In this document: piece after piece, positions 1 through 14,392 of the stretch
Position numbering within the stretch: the stretch's first letter is position 1
How the letters are laid out: every line of letters starts with the position of its first letter
Made by a program: the position numbers and the translations under genes
Assembly: GCA_002104895.1 (NCBI GenBank)
Contig: MCFG01000016.1
Span: forward strand, 1-27,500
Length of the DNA: 27,500 nt
Origin: Anaeromyces robustus
Lineage: Eukaryota > Neocallimastigomycota > Neocallimastigomycetes > Neocallimastigales > Neocallimastigaceae
Reading direction: 5' to 3'
Notes under the pieces: model-generated
Seen by the model: the letters and a program-made list of their open reading frames with translations, nothing else
The model's database searches: none
Told to the model about the DNA's origin: nothing

Positions 1-100
1 TTCCTAATTTTAATAAAATATAATATAATATATATATATATATAAAATAAATTAATTATATTAATAAATATATAATTACTATTAATTTTTTTTTTTTAAA

Positions 101-2705
101 TTAATAGTATAATACCTCTTTATATGATTTTCGAATTAATTGTTTTTCTTTTGTTAATTTTTCTACTTCTTGATTATACATATCAATTTGGCTTTTATAG
201 GTAATATCATGCCATAATAAGAAATAAATAAAATATAGTTAAGGATTTAATGTAATAAAAAATATTATATTTATAATACAATTTGAAATTAGAATAAATA
301 TTATTTGTTTCTCTATTGTTAATTTTTTTTTAATAAAATACAATGTATTATATATAAAAGGATATAAATTAATCATATTTTCTTGTTTTAATATAATTTC
401 ATCTTCCTTTTTCTTTTTAGCTTCCTTTAATAAAATATTTCGTTCAATAATTAAATTTCGATATTCTTCTTTATAAGCTTTAAGAATACGTTGATATTCC
501 TATATATATACACATATATAATATTATGATATTAATATAATTAATATATAGTATTTAATTATTTCGATTTTTTTTATCATTTAATCTTTATTAATAATTC
601 TTCTTTCTATTAAATAAAATAAAATAAAATAAAATAAAATAAAATAAAATAAAATTATATTATATTATAGAAAATATGTATTAATTTATATAAATAATAT
701 TACCAATGATTTATTGAATGATATTATGTTTTGTTTATTATCAATTATTTGGTTAATTTCTTTTTGCATATTATTTAATGCTACTTCTTTCCTACGTTTT
801 TCAAAGTCATTATTTTTTATTTTTCTATGAAATTCATAATCTGATAATTTCTTTTTTGATTGTAATGGATCATTTTCTTTGTCTTTATCATCTATAATAT
901 ATTCATATTTCTAAATTTTTTTAAAAATTTAAATTATTATTATTTATATTATATATTATAATTATATGATTATATATTATTTTTATATTATTGAATTTTT
1001 ACCATTTCTTCTAATGAATTAATATTTTTACCCATTATTTCTTTTACTATAGCTTTCTTTTTTTTAAGTTTTTCATCTAATTCATTAATATCTGGAGAGT
1101 CTAAAAAATGTACATTATGATCTTCTCCAATATAATGAAAATAATTACAATTTCGAAGTTTTTTTATTAAAGGATTGCTTTTTTGTACAACATCAGCATA
1201 AGTTTTTATATTATTTATATAAGCTTTCGTTCGATGAGTTTCCAATAATGTATTTGGATTTTTTAAATGACTTTTATCTATTATTCCATTTAATTTTTGA
1301 ATTTCTGATTGAATTAATGAAAATTTCTTTTTTAATGATTTAATTTCATTATAATTTTTCGTAATTTTTTCATTAGTAATATTATTTAATTCAAAATGAA
1401 GTTTTGAATTTTTTTTTGGTTTTTTTGGATTTATTGCTTTTGATTGTCGATTTTCTTTTTTTTCTATTTTTTTCTTTTTTTTAATTCGTATTATATTATT
1501 ATTATTACTATTATTATTACTATTATTATCATTATTACTACTATTAATATTTTTTTTATTATTTATTTGATTTACTTGATGTATCTATTAATCATTATTA
1601 TTATATATAAAAAATCGTTTATTATTAATATATATATAATTATGTAGTATTAAGCAAATAAAAAAGAAAAGAAAAAAAAAAGATATTTTATTACTTTTTT
1701 TTATTACTTACATTATTTATTTTAAAAGTAAGTTCAGTATTTAAGTTAGAAAAACCAATATTATTATTATAATAATTATTGTTTTTATTATCTTCAATTT
1801 TATTTACTATAATATAATTATAAATGTCATCATTTAACTTTATAAATTTATTAGTTCCAGATCTTGTACGATTACTTTTACATGATTTTTGAGTTGAAAT
1901 TGATTTTGTTTCAATATCATCATCTTTATTGATATTTACTTTAAGATTTTGATGTTTAAGTGGATAGTTATCACTATTTAATAAGAAATTTAGTTGACTA
2001 TCTTCTAAATTAACATGATCTAATACTTTTTCTGAGATTTGATTATTATTTATATTTATGTCATTTATTGTATTATCTAAATCTATTACTTTAAGATCTT
2101 CTTCTTCTTTCTTATTATCATTATTGTTTTTAAATTTTTGATTAGATTGATTTAATTTTTTAATTTTTGATTTTTCCCTTTTTTTTGTTTTGGCATTTTT
2201 TTTATTCGAAAATAATTTTTTATTTTTTACTAAAAAATTTTTATTAGATTGATTATGATAATGATTTATTTCTATGCTTTGTGAAGTGTTTGTTTCATTT
2301 TTAAATAATATTTGTACTAATTTTTGAAGTTCATTTTTGATTTCTTTGAATGTATTATTTTGATTTTTTCTATCATAAATAATTTTAAATATATAAATTA
2401 ATTTTATAATAAACGATTTATTTCCAGAAAAAAGTTCATATGCCATTTTAGATGGAAAAGATATACCATATTTTTCTTTTAATTGATCTAGTATAAGTTG
2501 GATATTCATAATTTTTGTTTCTGTATATACAGCATTTTGACTACGAATAATATTTTCTAATCTAATTTTAAAAATTCCTTCATATATTACAACCCATAAA
2601 GATGATACACATTCATTTAAACTTTTAATTTTCAATGGTATCCCAATACTATGAAGTATATTATTAATAATATCAATTCCTTCTATATAATTTTAAGAAA
2701 AAGCA

Positions 2706-2737
<32 letters not shown>

Positions 2738-2903
2738 AAATAGGAATAAATATATGATCAATATTTATATATTAATTTTTAAATGATGTAAAATTTTGAT
2801 CGAATTGTGATCTAATTATTTTACCAGTATCATTAATATCAATATTATTTAATGAGGTATCACTATCATCTAATATTATGAAATTTTGTTTTTCATAATC
2901 CAT
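101..2903 (-). CDS. CEP95-like centrosomal/basal-body coiled-coil protein (spliced)
   Basis: Proposed exons, in transcript order, are 2903-2825, 2682-1712, 1584-1003, 910-704, 499-342 and 191-101, giving about 695 residues. All junctions keep phase. Donors are GTAAAA, GTAAGT, GTAAAA, GTAATA and GTATTT; acceptors are TAG or AAG. An in-frame TAA directly before the ATG fixes the start. Residues about 27-130 form a helical domain (KIKSLNECVSSLWVVIYEGI, then NIQLILDQLKEKYG) that resembles the N-terminal calponin-homology-like domain of CEP95/CCDC45. A low-complexity Asn/Lys linker follows, then from about residue 440 a charged, coiled-coil-like tail. CEP95 is a centrosome protein, so a role at the zoospore basal body is an inference. 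The last two exons are the weakest: the stop at 103-101 might be read through by a donor at GAG|GTATTA, continuing past the window edge. The family call rests on remembered similarity, without a search. Confidence 0.6.
613..653. repeat. (AAAAT)n short tandem repeat in intron
   Basis: About eight units of an AAAAT pentamer lie inside the fourth intron (703-500) of the CEP95-like gene. They are non-coding in every plausible splice model. Confidence 0.85.
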
Positions 2904-3641
2904 TTTTTTCTGTTTTTGTTAAATTCTATTCCCTTTATTTTATTTTGTTTGATTTTATTCTGCTTTATTTTATTTTTTTTTAAATGTTGAACATAGTCCA
3001 AATATTTTTTTTTATTATTATTTTTATTATTATTTTATTTATTTCGATGTATTTATGAATAAAGTTTTATAATAAAAAAAAATTGTTTATACTAAATTTG
3101 CTGCGAAATAAATTAAATATTATATCAAAAAAATTTTTGTATATAATAAACTTTTAAGTAAATAAAGTTTTATTGTTTATCGAAAAATAATTTTATGATT
3201 TTAAATAAAAAATTTTTATTGAATAAACTTTATGATATTTACAGTTTTATGATTATAATTCTATTTTATTTCATTTTATTATAATTTTTTTATAATTATT
3301 TCTTTTTTTTTTTTAAAGAAAAAAAAATTATAAAAGAATAATTATATTAAAAAATATAATATATATACATAATTGAGCAATATTTTTAAAAGTATATATT
3401 TTTATAGAAGAATATTAATGCCTATCAATATTATTTTTAAAAATATTATTTTTATTTTTTCTTAATTTATAATACAAAAGTTATTGAAATAGGTGCAATT
3501 ATTTAAATAACATATTTATATTAATTATTATTTTTCTTTTTCATAGATTTTTACATTAATATCAAAAAATTAATATTATATATATATATATATATATTTT
3601 AAATATCAATTATATATGAATATCAATATATTTTAAATATA
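2904..3641. other. A+T-rich spacer between two minus-strand genes
   Basis: This 738-base stretch lies between the stop of the WD40 gene and the start of the CEP95-like gene, both on the minus strand. It must hold the 3' end of the former and the promoter of the latter. I see several AATAAA hexamers and a T-run followed by an A-run around 3301-3327 that could fold into a weak A/T hairpin. There is no convincing exon. Confidence 0.6.
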
Positions 3642-4440
3642 TTAATTCCATAATGCAATTCGTCCTTTGTTATCACAACTTGCTACACAAGCATAGCCAT
3701 ATTTCTGAGGTTGAGGACACCATGAAACGTCCATACAAGTAGAATTTGAATGTATTCCATAATCTAAAGTTTTAATACATTTAGAAGTTTTCCAATCATA
3801 AAAATAAAGTTTTCCATCTGATGAACCAGTTCCTATATATTTTCCATTTGGTGAGAAATTACATTGAATTCGATTACCAGAGACAGAATGAGATTCAAAT
3901 CTCTTTAATAATATAAATAAAATTTAAATAAAAAGAGAATAATAAATTAATATTATTAATTATTAATTATTATTATCATTATTGTATATATATAATAATA
4001 AAAATAATATATTTTTTTATTTACTTTAAATTTATCTAAACTCCATGGACTTTTAGCATCAAATATTGCTATATAACCTGCGTTTGATTGAGCTATAAAC
4101 TTTTTTTTATTTGGATGGACTCTTAAAGCCGTACAGTTATATGCTTCTTGATAAATTTGATTTGAAATAATAACTCCCTATATGTTATTAAGAGTTAGAT
4201 ATTTTTATTAATTATTTATATTATAAAATTATATAGTGATATATATATATATATATATAAGTGTGTATGTGTAATTTGATAATTTATATATTTTATTACC
4301 CCTGAAAAATCCCATACAACGATAGCTTTATCTGTTGAATTTCTTTTAATAATATCTGATGCAGCTAAAAATGTTTTTCCTTCATCAAGAAATTCTAAAT
4401 CTTGAACTTGACCAAAGAAACCTTTATATTCTTTAACAAT

Positions 4441-4475
<35 letters not shown>

Positions 4476-5315
4476 ATTAATTATTGTCATATAATTTATT
4501 TATATTAATTATATTTATTTATTTATTAATTTATTTATATTAATTATATTTATTTATTTATTAATTTATTTATATTAATTATTTTTTTATTTATTTTATG
4601 AGTTTTACTTATTTACTGTTTTTATTTTTAATAAAATTATAAAATGATAATTACTTGTTAGATCGCACATCCCAACAAACAATGCCTTTTTTATATAATC
4701 CAGCTATAAATAGATCTTGATCTTTTGGATGAAAACGTAATACATTTACCATATCTTGGTTATTAAAAGTCTTATGAAATATATATATATATATATCAAT
4801 TTACAAAAAAAAAAAATAAAATTAATAATATATATAAATTACAAATAATAATAAATAATGAATAATAATGATATAAAATGAAATATAAATAACAATAAAT
4901 CAATAATAATAATTATATTGTATAAATAAAAATTATATTATTATTAATATTAAATTTAATATTAATAATTCTTTGATTATTTATATATATACCTGAACGA
5001 CTTTTCCAGCTTCAACATCAAATAATTTAATTGATTTATCAAAACTTGCTGTTAATACATGTGTATTATCATTTCTCCATTGAATATCTTTTACTGCACC
5101 TAATTATAAATGGGTCATTAATTGAATAAATAAATAAATAACTAAATAACTAAATAAATAATAAATGAAATATAATAAATAATTGTAATAATAATGATTA
5201 CCTTGATGTGTAATAATTCGTGCAGGCTTTTTTGAATTAAAAACGTCCCATATACATGCTGTAAAATCCATTGATGCTGATGCCAATAAATAACCTTTAA
5301 ATATATGTATCATAA

Positions 5316-5400
<85 letters not shown>

Positions 5401-6288
5401 TATTCAATATATATTATTAATTAATCATTTATTAATATATATTAATATATTAAAGAGTAGGGAAAATTATTATTCTATATATATTTTTTTATATTTATAT
5501 TATATAATTATTTATATATTACCATTATCTGGTTTCCATCTTAAAACATTAACTCCTTTGGTATGACCATAAAGTTGACCTGTGGTATAGGATGGAATAA
5601 TATGAGTGAAAGTTTTACTTTGATAATAATCATCTGAAGGCTTATTAAGATATAAACTATTAATGAATAACCATTTATTATTATTATTATTATCTTCTTT
5701 AAATGTTTCATTATTAATTAATTTATTGGATTGTTGTTGTTGTTGTTGATTATTATTATCATAAGTAGATATACTCTTTTTTTGTCTTTTAGAGACATAT
5801 GGCTTTACAGGTTTATCCAATATACTGTTTAATTTTGCACTAACTTTATAAGTTTGATATAACTCTTCAAGATTTCTTTTGTTTTCTTTTGCAAATTCAT
5901 GTTTAATATTTTTTTGAATTTGTTTTAAACGATAATCATCATCATTTTCATTAGAATTATAATCCAGATGAAGATCACTATAACTATTTGTTTTATAAAT
6001 AGGTTCTGGTAATTTTGAAAACTGATTTTGAATAAAAATATCACTTCTTAAAAAAGAATTATTTACCTTAGTAATTGGTTTTTGGCTCAAAATAAGAGAA
6101 GTTTGTTTTTCTTCTGAGTCTTTTTTTGTTGGATTTGAATTTAAATTATTTTTATTTATTACTCCATTCATATCATTATTACCGTTTATATGACGAGTAA
6201 TATTATTATCAACTAAACTACTCTTTTTTTCACTATCTGAATTATGTTCAGATGATGAATCTGAAGTATAATTCAGTAAATTTTCCAT
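3642..6288 (-). CDS. WDR25: WD40 protein of the WDR25/PRP17 family (spliced, 545 aa)
   Basis: Seven exons: 6288-5523, 5294-5202, 5099-4993, 4770-4655, 4441-4300, 4177-4025 and 3902-3642. The sum is 1638 nt with phase kept at every junction. An in-frame TAA sits just before the ATG. Residues 1-235 are acidic, Ser/Asn-rich and poorly ordered, with a run of six Gln. Residues 238-545 make seven WD blades: GHTKGVNVLRWKP with SASMDFTACIWDV; TASFDKSIKLFDV; FIAGLYKKGIVCWDV; RNSTDKAIVVWDFSG; IAQSNAGYIAIFDA; GTGSSDGKLYFYDW; and CDNKGRIALWN at the end. The fourth blade (a STDKAIVVWDF insert) and the fifth (ISNQIYQEAYNCTALRVHP) resemble WDR25 more than the spliceosomal step-II factor CDC40/PRP17, and the length is close to that of human WDR25. 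A nuclear, RNA-processing role is inferred from the PRP17 relationship only; WDR25 itself is poorly characterised. Confidence 0.82.
4443..4474. repeat. T32 homopolymer at a splice acceptor
   Basis: A run of 32 T on the plus strand reads as A32 in the WDR25-like transcript. It directly abuts the acceptor AG of the intron 4654-4442, where a pyrimidine-rich tract would normally be expected. Confidence 0.9.
4494..4580. repeat. 35-bp tandem repeat, about 2.5 copies, in intron
   Basis: The motif TATATTAATT recurs at 4501, 4536 and 4571, an exact 35-base period, and the bases between the motifs are also repeated. The array lies in the WDR25-like intron 4654-4442. Confidence 0.85.
5320..5401. repeat. 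(AAT)n microsatellite in intron
   Basis: About 27 trinucleotide units lie inside the first intron (5522-5295) of the WDR25-like gene. No coding exon overlaps the array. Confidence 0.95.
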
Positions 6289-7084
6289 TTATGAATGTAA
6301 CATATAATTAAATATATTTTTCAAAATTATTTTGACAGTACTTGAATTATTTTTCTTTTTTCTTCCATTTAATGAAATATCCTATAAGTTTAGAAATGTA
6401 GAGAAATGAATGTATTTAAAAAAAAGAAAAGAAAATTATTATTATTATTATTATTATTATTAATTTTAATTGATTATTATTTCTATAAAATAAAACTTTT
6501 ATTTTGTAAACATACCTTTTTAAAAATATATTTATTGTATTTACCATTAAAAAATTATGAAATTTTTAATTGTAAAATTCTAAATTAAAAATTTTAATTG
6601 AAATGAAATTTCAAAGTAATAATAAGAATAATAATCAAAATATATATATATATATAAGTAATTAATAAATATTACTATATAAAAAATTAATAAATATTAA
6701 AAATTTAATTAATTTTTTTTTTTTTTTAATATATTAATTTATTGGATATTTTGAATATATTAAAACTCTTATTATATTACTACTACATATCTAATAATAT
6801 CAATAATAAAAATATTGCAACATTAATAATATGAATAAGTTAAAAGTAAAATAAATAATAATTCTGTTGTTATTGATCATATTTAATATATTTTTACATT
6901 TGTAAAGATGTTGAAGAAATTTGAGTATTAATTCATTAAATAAAAGCGAAAAAGGAAGTAAAAGATAATATGTAGTTAAGATATAAATTTTATATAAATT
7001 TAAAAAATTGTTAGTTTTTATGGATATAATGTATATAAATTAATATTAATATAGATGATAGTTTTATATTATTAAAAATTAATG

Positions 7085-7117
<33 letters not shown>

Positions 7118-9022
7118 TAATTCTGTATTTTATTATTTATATTGTTATATATATATTATAATAGTAATAATATTATACATTTATTATTAAAATATTAAAA
7201 TATGAGTATCCATAAATTTATCTAAACTACAGAAAATTGAATATATTTGAAAAGTGTATTAAAAAAGTTAATATAAAAGTTTTTATACTTACGTATATAT
7301 AATTGATGATCTTAATATTTTTATTACAATGCATTTTATTGCTTCTTTTTTTATTATTATATATATATATAAATAATTGAGGAATTTTTAATATTTAATA
7401 CATTAAAAATAAATATTAATGTAGTAAATATATTACTTAATCATATAATCACATTTATATATATATATTACAATTTATATTATTCTTTATATATAATTTA
7501 TTATAATTTATTATAATAATCTATTATTGCTTTATTATTATATAATAGTAGTAATAACTAACAATACGGTTTATATTTATCATTTATCATCTTTAGATTA
7601 ATAACTTAAAAAAAATAATCTTAATATACAATAGTAATGATGAGTAATTGATTATTAGGATAAATAAAAAATTATGTAATATATTTTAATATACTAATTA
7701 TTATTTTATATATATTTGAAATTAATTAAAAAAGATATATTAATTGATTTAATGAATATTAAAATAAAAATAAAAACAAAAAAAAAAATTAAAAACTTTT
7801 GGAATAGAAAGAATTGATTACTTTGATATAAAGATTATTAAGTTTATTTTTATATGAATTTGAATTTTTATTTCTTATAACTATTATAATTATTTAAATT
7901 TAATCAAAATTGGTAGTTTTGAGTAATATTGATAATTATCATAAAGTTTTATAATATATAATTAATATATATTAATATATTGATATTATATTTTTATTAT
8001 ATTATGATATTTTAATTTTCAATATTTTTCTTCTTTTTAAAAAAATTATATATATTTTTTCTGTAATTTTAAATAATTATTATTATTATCTAAAATTATG
8101 TTAGAAATTACTTTATAATAAATATTACAAGGATATTTTTTTTAATTAAAATCTATACTGTATTTTTGTTGTAATAATATATATATTTTGAAAAAAAAAT
8201 AAAAAAATTAATACAATACATTAAAGCAATCTAAAGCAATATAATCTTTTCAATTAATTTATTTCTAAATATAGAAATAAAAAGTTATTGTATTATTACA
8301 TATACATAAATATAATTATTATTATTAGAAACTAAAAAAATATATATATATTTATGAATAAATTAAAAAATAATATTATTATATATAATATAATAAAAAA
8401 ATATTACAGTTGTGTATAATTATAATAATTATGTGAAACTTTTTCAAATAAAATATAAAATTAATATATATTTTTTTATGTTACTTTTTCTTTCTATTTA
8501 CTCATTTAGTAAAATGTTATTTTTAATAAAACACCATAAAAAATGGTTTTTCTTTTATCAAAATAAAATAATAAAAACATGTATATATAAAACCCATATA
8601 ATTATTTAATTATAATTAAAAGAATGAAGGTATTTTAATTATATAATTTACCAAAAAAGAATTTAATATAATTGTATATACATATTTTTTATATTAAATT
8701 AATCCTTTTTCATATTTTATATTGATTGTAACATATATTAATGATTAAAATTTTAATGTAACTACTAAGTATTTTTTTTTTTTTTCGAATTCTATATATA
8801 TTATGAATATAATTATTCAATTAAATCAATTTATATTTTAATTTAATATATAAATTATTATTTTTAAAATTTCAATTTTTTTTTACTTATTTTTAATTAT
8901 TAATTATATGTAACAATATATTGTAATATAAATTATACATATTTATATAAATTAATAAATATTTTTTATGAATAAATTAAAAGTAATAGTAAATAAAAAC
9001 GTTTTTTTTAATTACTCTATTC
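6289..9022. other. Long A+T-rich intergenic region between divergent genes
   Basis: This is the left part of the 3.5-kb spacer between the WDR25-like gene (minus) and the CotH gene (plus), so it should contain at least the WDR25-like promoter. A T27 run lies at 7085-7111, and there are scattered (AT)n stretches. Short open frames such as 6406-6588 and 8412-8609 consist of Leu/Ile/Tyr/Lys/Phe-rich text typical of A+T-rich noise. I find no supported gene or RNA. Confidence 0.6.
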
Positions 9023-9192
<170 letters not shown>

Positions 9193-9270
9193 ATAATAAA
9201 TTAATTAATATATAAAAGTAAAGGATAATAAATATAAATGATTAATTAATTAGTAGTTTTTATTAAGTTA

Positions 9271-9334
9271 TGTATTTCTTTTAGTTTCTCTTTTATTAAA
9301 AATGTATTTCTTTTAGTTTCTCTTTTATTAAAAA
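9271..9334. repeat. Perfect 32-bp tandem duplication
   Basis: The segment 9271-9302 is repeated exactly at 9303-9334. The unit begins TGTATTTCTTTTAG and ends in a short A-run. It lies about 475 bases upstream of the CotH start. Because it is not low-complexity A/T alone, a recent duplication is more likely than chance. Confidence 0.92.
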
Positions 9335-9808
9335 GAATAAAAAATACAATATAAATTCTCATAATATATAAATATTTTAAATAAATATTTAATACTCTTT
9401 TTTATTTTTTATTTTTCAAATATTTAATTATATTATATTAAAGTTTTTTTTTTAATATTATAAAGCCATTTTACCGATTAATTATAATAAATATTAATAG
9501 AAGTGTTAAAATTCACATTTGAAATTTTATTAATTTAGAATATTTAAAAATAATAAATTCTTTATATTCAAAAATATTTAAACTTGAAATAAAAAATATA
9601 TGTTGAAAATAATATTTTTTTCATATTAATTACCTTTTTTTCTTTATTATTTAAATATAATTATTCTTTTTTTTAATTTCACTACAAAGAAAAAAAAAAG
9701 TATTAATATTATATCAATATAATAAAATAGAACAAAATATTTTCAAGAATATAATAAAGGGTAAAAATATAGTAAAAAAAAAAAAAAAGAAATTTTGGTA
9801 TTACTGCA

Positions 9809-12358
<2,550 letters not shown>

Positions 12359-12611
12359 AAAAAAACATATCGTAAAATCATAAATAGACGAAAAAAAAAA
12401 ATTTTTTTTTTTTTTCAATTATATTTATTATATTATATTATTTTAATATTATTTTATACTTTAATATTTTTTTTTATACTTAAATATTTTTTGATAAATT
12501 TTTATATTTTTTATCTTTTTTTATTATTATAATTATTTCCTAATACAATTTAGCATAAGATAATATCTTTTTTTTCTTTTTTCTTTTTTTTTATTTATCT
12601 TTAAAAAGAAA

Positions 12612-12670
12612 AGGTCATTGATATATAATACCTAAAAAAGAGGTCATTTATATATAGTACTTCAAAAAAA
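12612..12670. repeat. Imperfect 29-bp direct repeat
   Basis: AGGTCATTGATATATAATAC at 12612 and AGGTCATTTATATATAGTAC at 12641 are adjacent near-copies, each followed by a short A-rich tail. They lie about 250 bases past the CotH stop. Confidence 0.7.
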
Positions 12671-13240
12671 AGTTTATTACTCTACCATCTTTTTTAGGTT
12701 TATTTTTTTCATTTTTTTTAATGCTTTAATATTTTTAAATCTATATAATTCATTTTGTTAATACTTTTTTATATTTTATTTTATATTGCTTATTTTAATA
12801 AATATTATTTTAAATATAATTTTATTTTGTTTTATTTTATTTTTTTTATATTTATATAATATCATTATATTATAATTTTTATTTTATTATTTTATATAAG
12901 AAAAATCGATATTATTAATAATACAATAATGTAATAATAATATGACATATTTATATATATTAAATTATCTTTTTTCTTTTGATATATATATGAAATGAAT
13001 AATTATATTATATTATATCATGTTATCTTATATAAAAAAACAAAAATATAAAATATTATTATTATTATTTTTATTTAAACTAATATGTAATTAAACATTT
13101 AGAATTAAGATAGATTTTATATTGTTTATTATTATATTTATATATTATATAGATTGTTTTTAAAATAAATATGTTATTATAAAAATTTTTTATAAATACA
13201 AAAAATCTATTGTATTATAATAAATATGAATCTAAAATAG

Positions 13241-13275
13241 TACTTAACAAATATATATATTATATATGTTAAGTA
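13241..13275. repeat. 35-base inverted repeat (hairpin-capable)
   Basis: The arms TACTTAACA (13241-13249) and TGTTAAGTA (13267-13275) are perfect complements. After one mismatch the pairing extends through the inner (AT) stretch, leaving almost no loop. It is a candidate hairpin or dyad-symmetric protein site; no function is shown. Confidence 0.65.
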
Positions 13276-14283
13276 TTCTTTAAAAAATAAATAAATAAAT
13301 ATATAAAAATTTAAATATAAAGGTTTATACAATTTAAATAAAAAGAGTATCACAGTAATTATTATTAATACAAATTTATTTAATATATATTAATAATAAT
13401 TTCATTTTCTATATTTTCTCATTTTTATTATTATATAAAGTAGTATTTGTAATACGTATATATATATATATATTTTATTATATAAATATTAAACTTTTTT
13501 AAATATTTTAACTTTAGATTGTGGCAATGTTTTTAAAAAAATAATATCCTTATATCTTTAATATGAAATAAATATATAAATTTCCTTTTACTCTAAAAAG
13601 AACTGTATTAGAAAAAATAAAGCAAAAAACAAATATATAATTAAATACTTAAATAATTAAATAAATAAGATTTATATTATATAGTTTAATTATTCTTTAT
13701 GTATTACTTAATATATTTAATTACATTATTATATATAAAGAATTATTTTTTTTTTTATGATATGGTGATAAAATATAATATATTAATATAGAAATAATAT
13801 AAATATAAATAATTTGATTGATAAAAAAACAAAAAAATTATGAATTAAATAAAAACTAAAATACATTTTATTTAAAATATAATATTTAATGTTTAAATCA
13901 ATTTTTATAATATTTTATATTTATAATGATAAATGACTTTTTATATATAACTTTTAATAATCGTGTTAATTCATATATATTACCACGTTATTGAATTTCA
14001 ATTAATTATGAATAATTATTAATTAATTTATTCCATTTTTCCTTTTATAATAAAAATGCTATTAAATCTTATATATTATCATTATTCTTTTATTTTTTTT
14101 GATGTTACCCTATATTTTAATTTATTTTATAAATTTCAATTTATTATTATTTATTATTAAAATTTTTCAAAATTAAAGTTTAAAATTAATGAAATTTTCA
14201 TTATTTTGTTTCCCTTTATTTTTTTTTCATTTAATTTTTATATACATATATATACATTTTTCTTTTATTTTTTGTACAATCTT

Positions 14284-14384
14284 ATTCTTTTAAGAAGAAA
14301 ATAAAAAAAAAAAAAAAGAAAAAAAAATATTAAAAAATTTAATATTTATATAAAAATTAATAAATTAAATCAATTCTTTTAAGA
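14284..14384 (+). promoter_or_regulatory. Repeated ATTCTTTTAAGA motif upstream of the chitin-binding gene
   Basis: The same 12-mer occurs at 14284-14295 and 14373-14384, the second ending 8 bases before the ATG at 14393. The inner TTCTTTTAAGAA of the first copy is close to a palindrome. It could be a regulatory element or chance in A+T-rich DNA. Confidence 0.25.
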
Positions 14385-14392
14385 GGGGATCT

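Larger units (their letters stand above)
12359..14392. other. A+T-rich spacer between CotH and chitin-binding genes
   Basis: This 2-kb stretch holds the CotH 3' end and the promoter side of the next gene. At 12391-12415 an A11 run is followed directly by T14, a possible A/T hairpin 33 bases after the CotH stop. It also holds an imperfect direct repeat (12612-12670) and a near-perfect palindrome (13241-13275), listed separately. I see no exon with a recognisable product. Confidence 0.6.

Noticed and set aside
1444-1647. Plus-strand open frame rich in Ile, Tyr and Phe
   Set aside because: It lies opposite an Asn/Lys-rich exon and an intron of the CEP95-like gene and is explained by base composition.
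8412-8609. 65-residue hydrophobic plus-strand frame that could pass for a small membrane protein
   Set aside because: Hydrophobic Phe/Ile/Leu/Tyr text is expected in random A+T-rich DNA; there is no flanking exon, Kozak-like context or conserved pattern.
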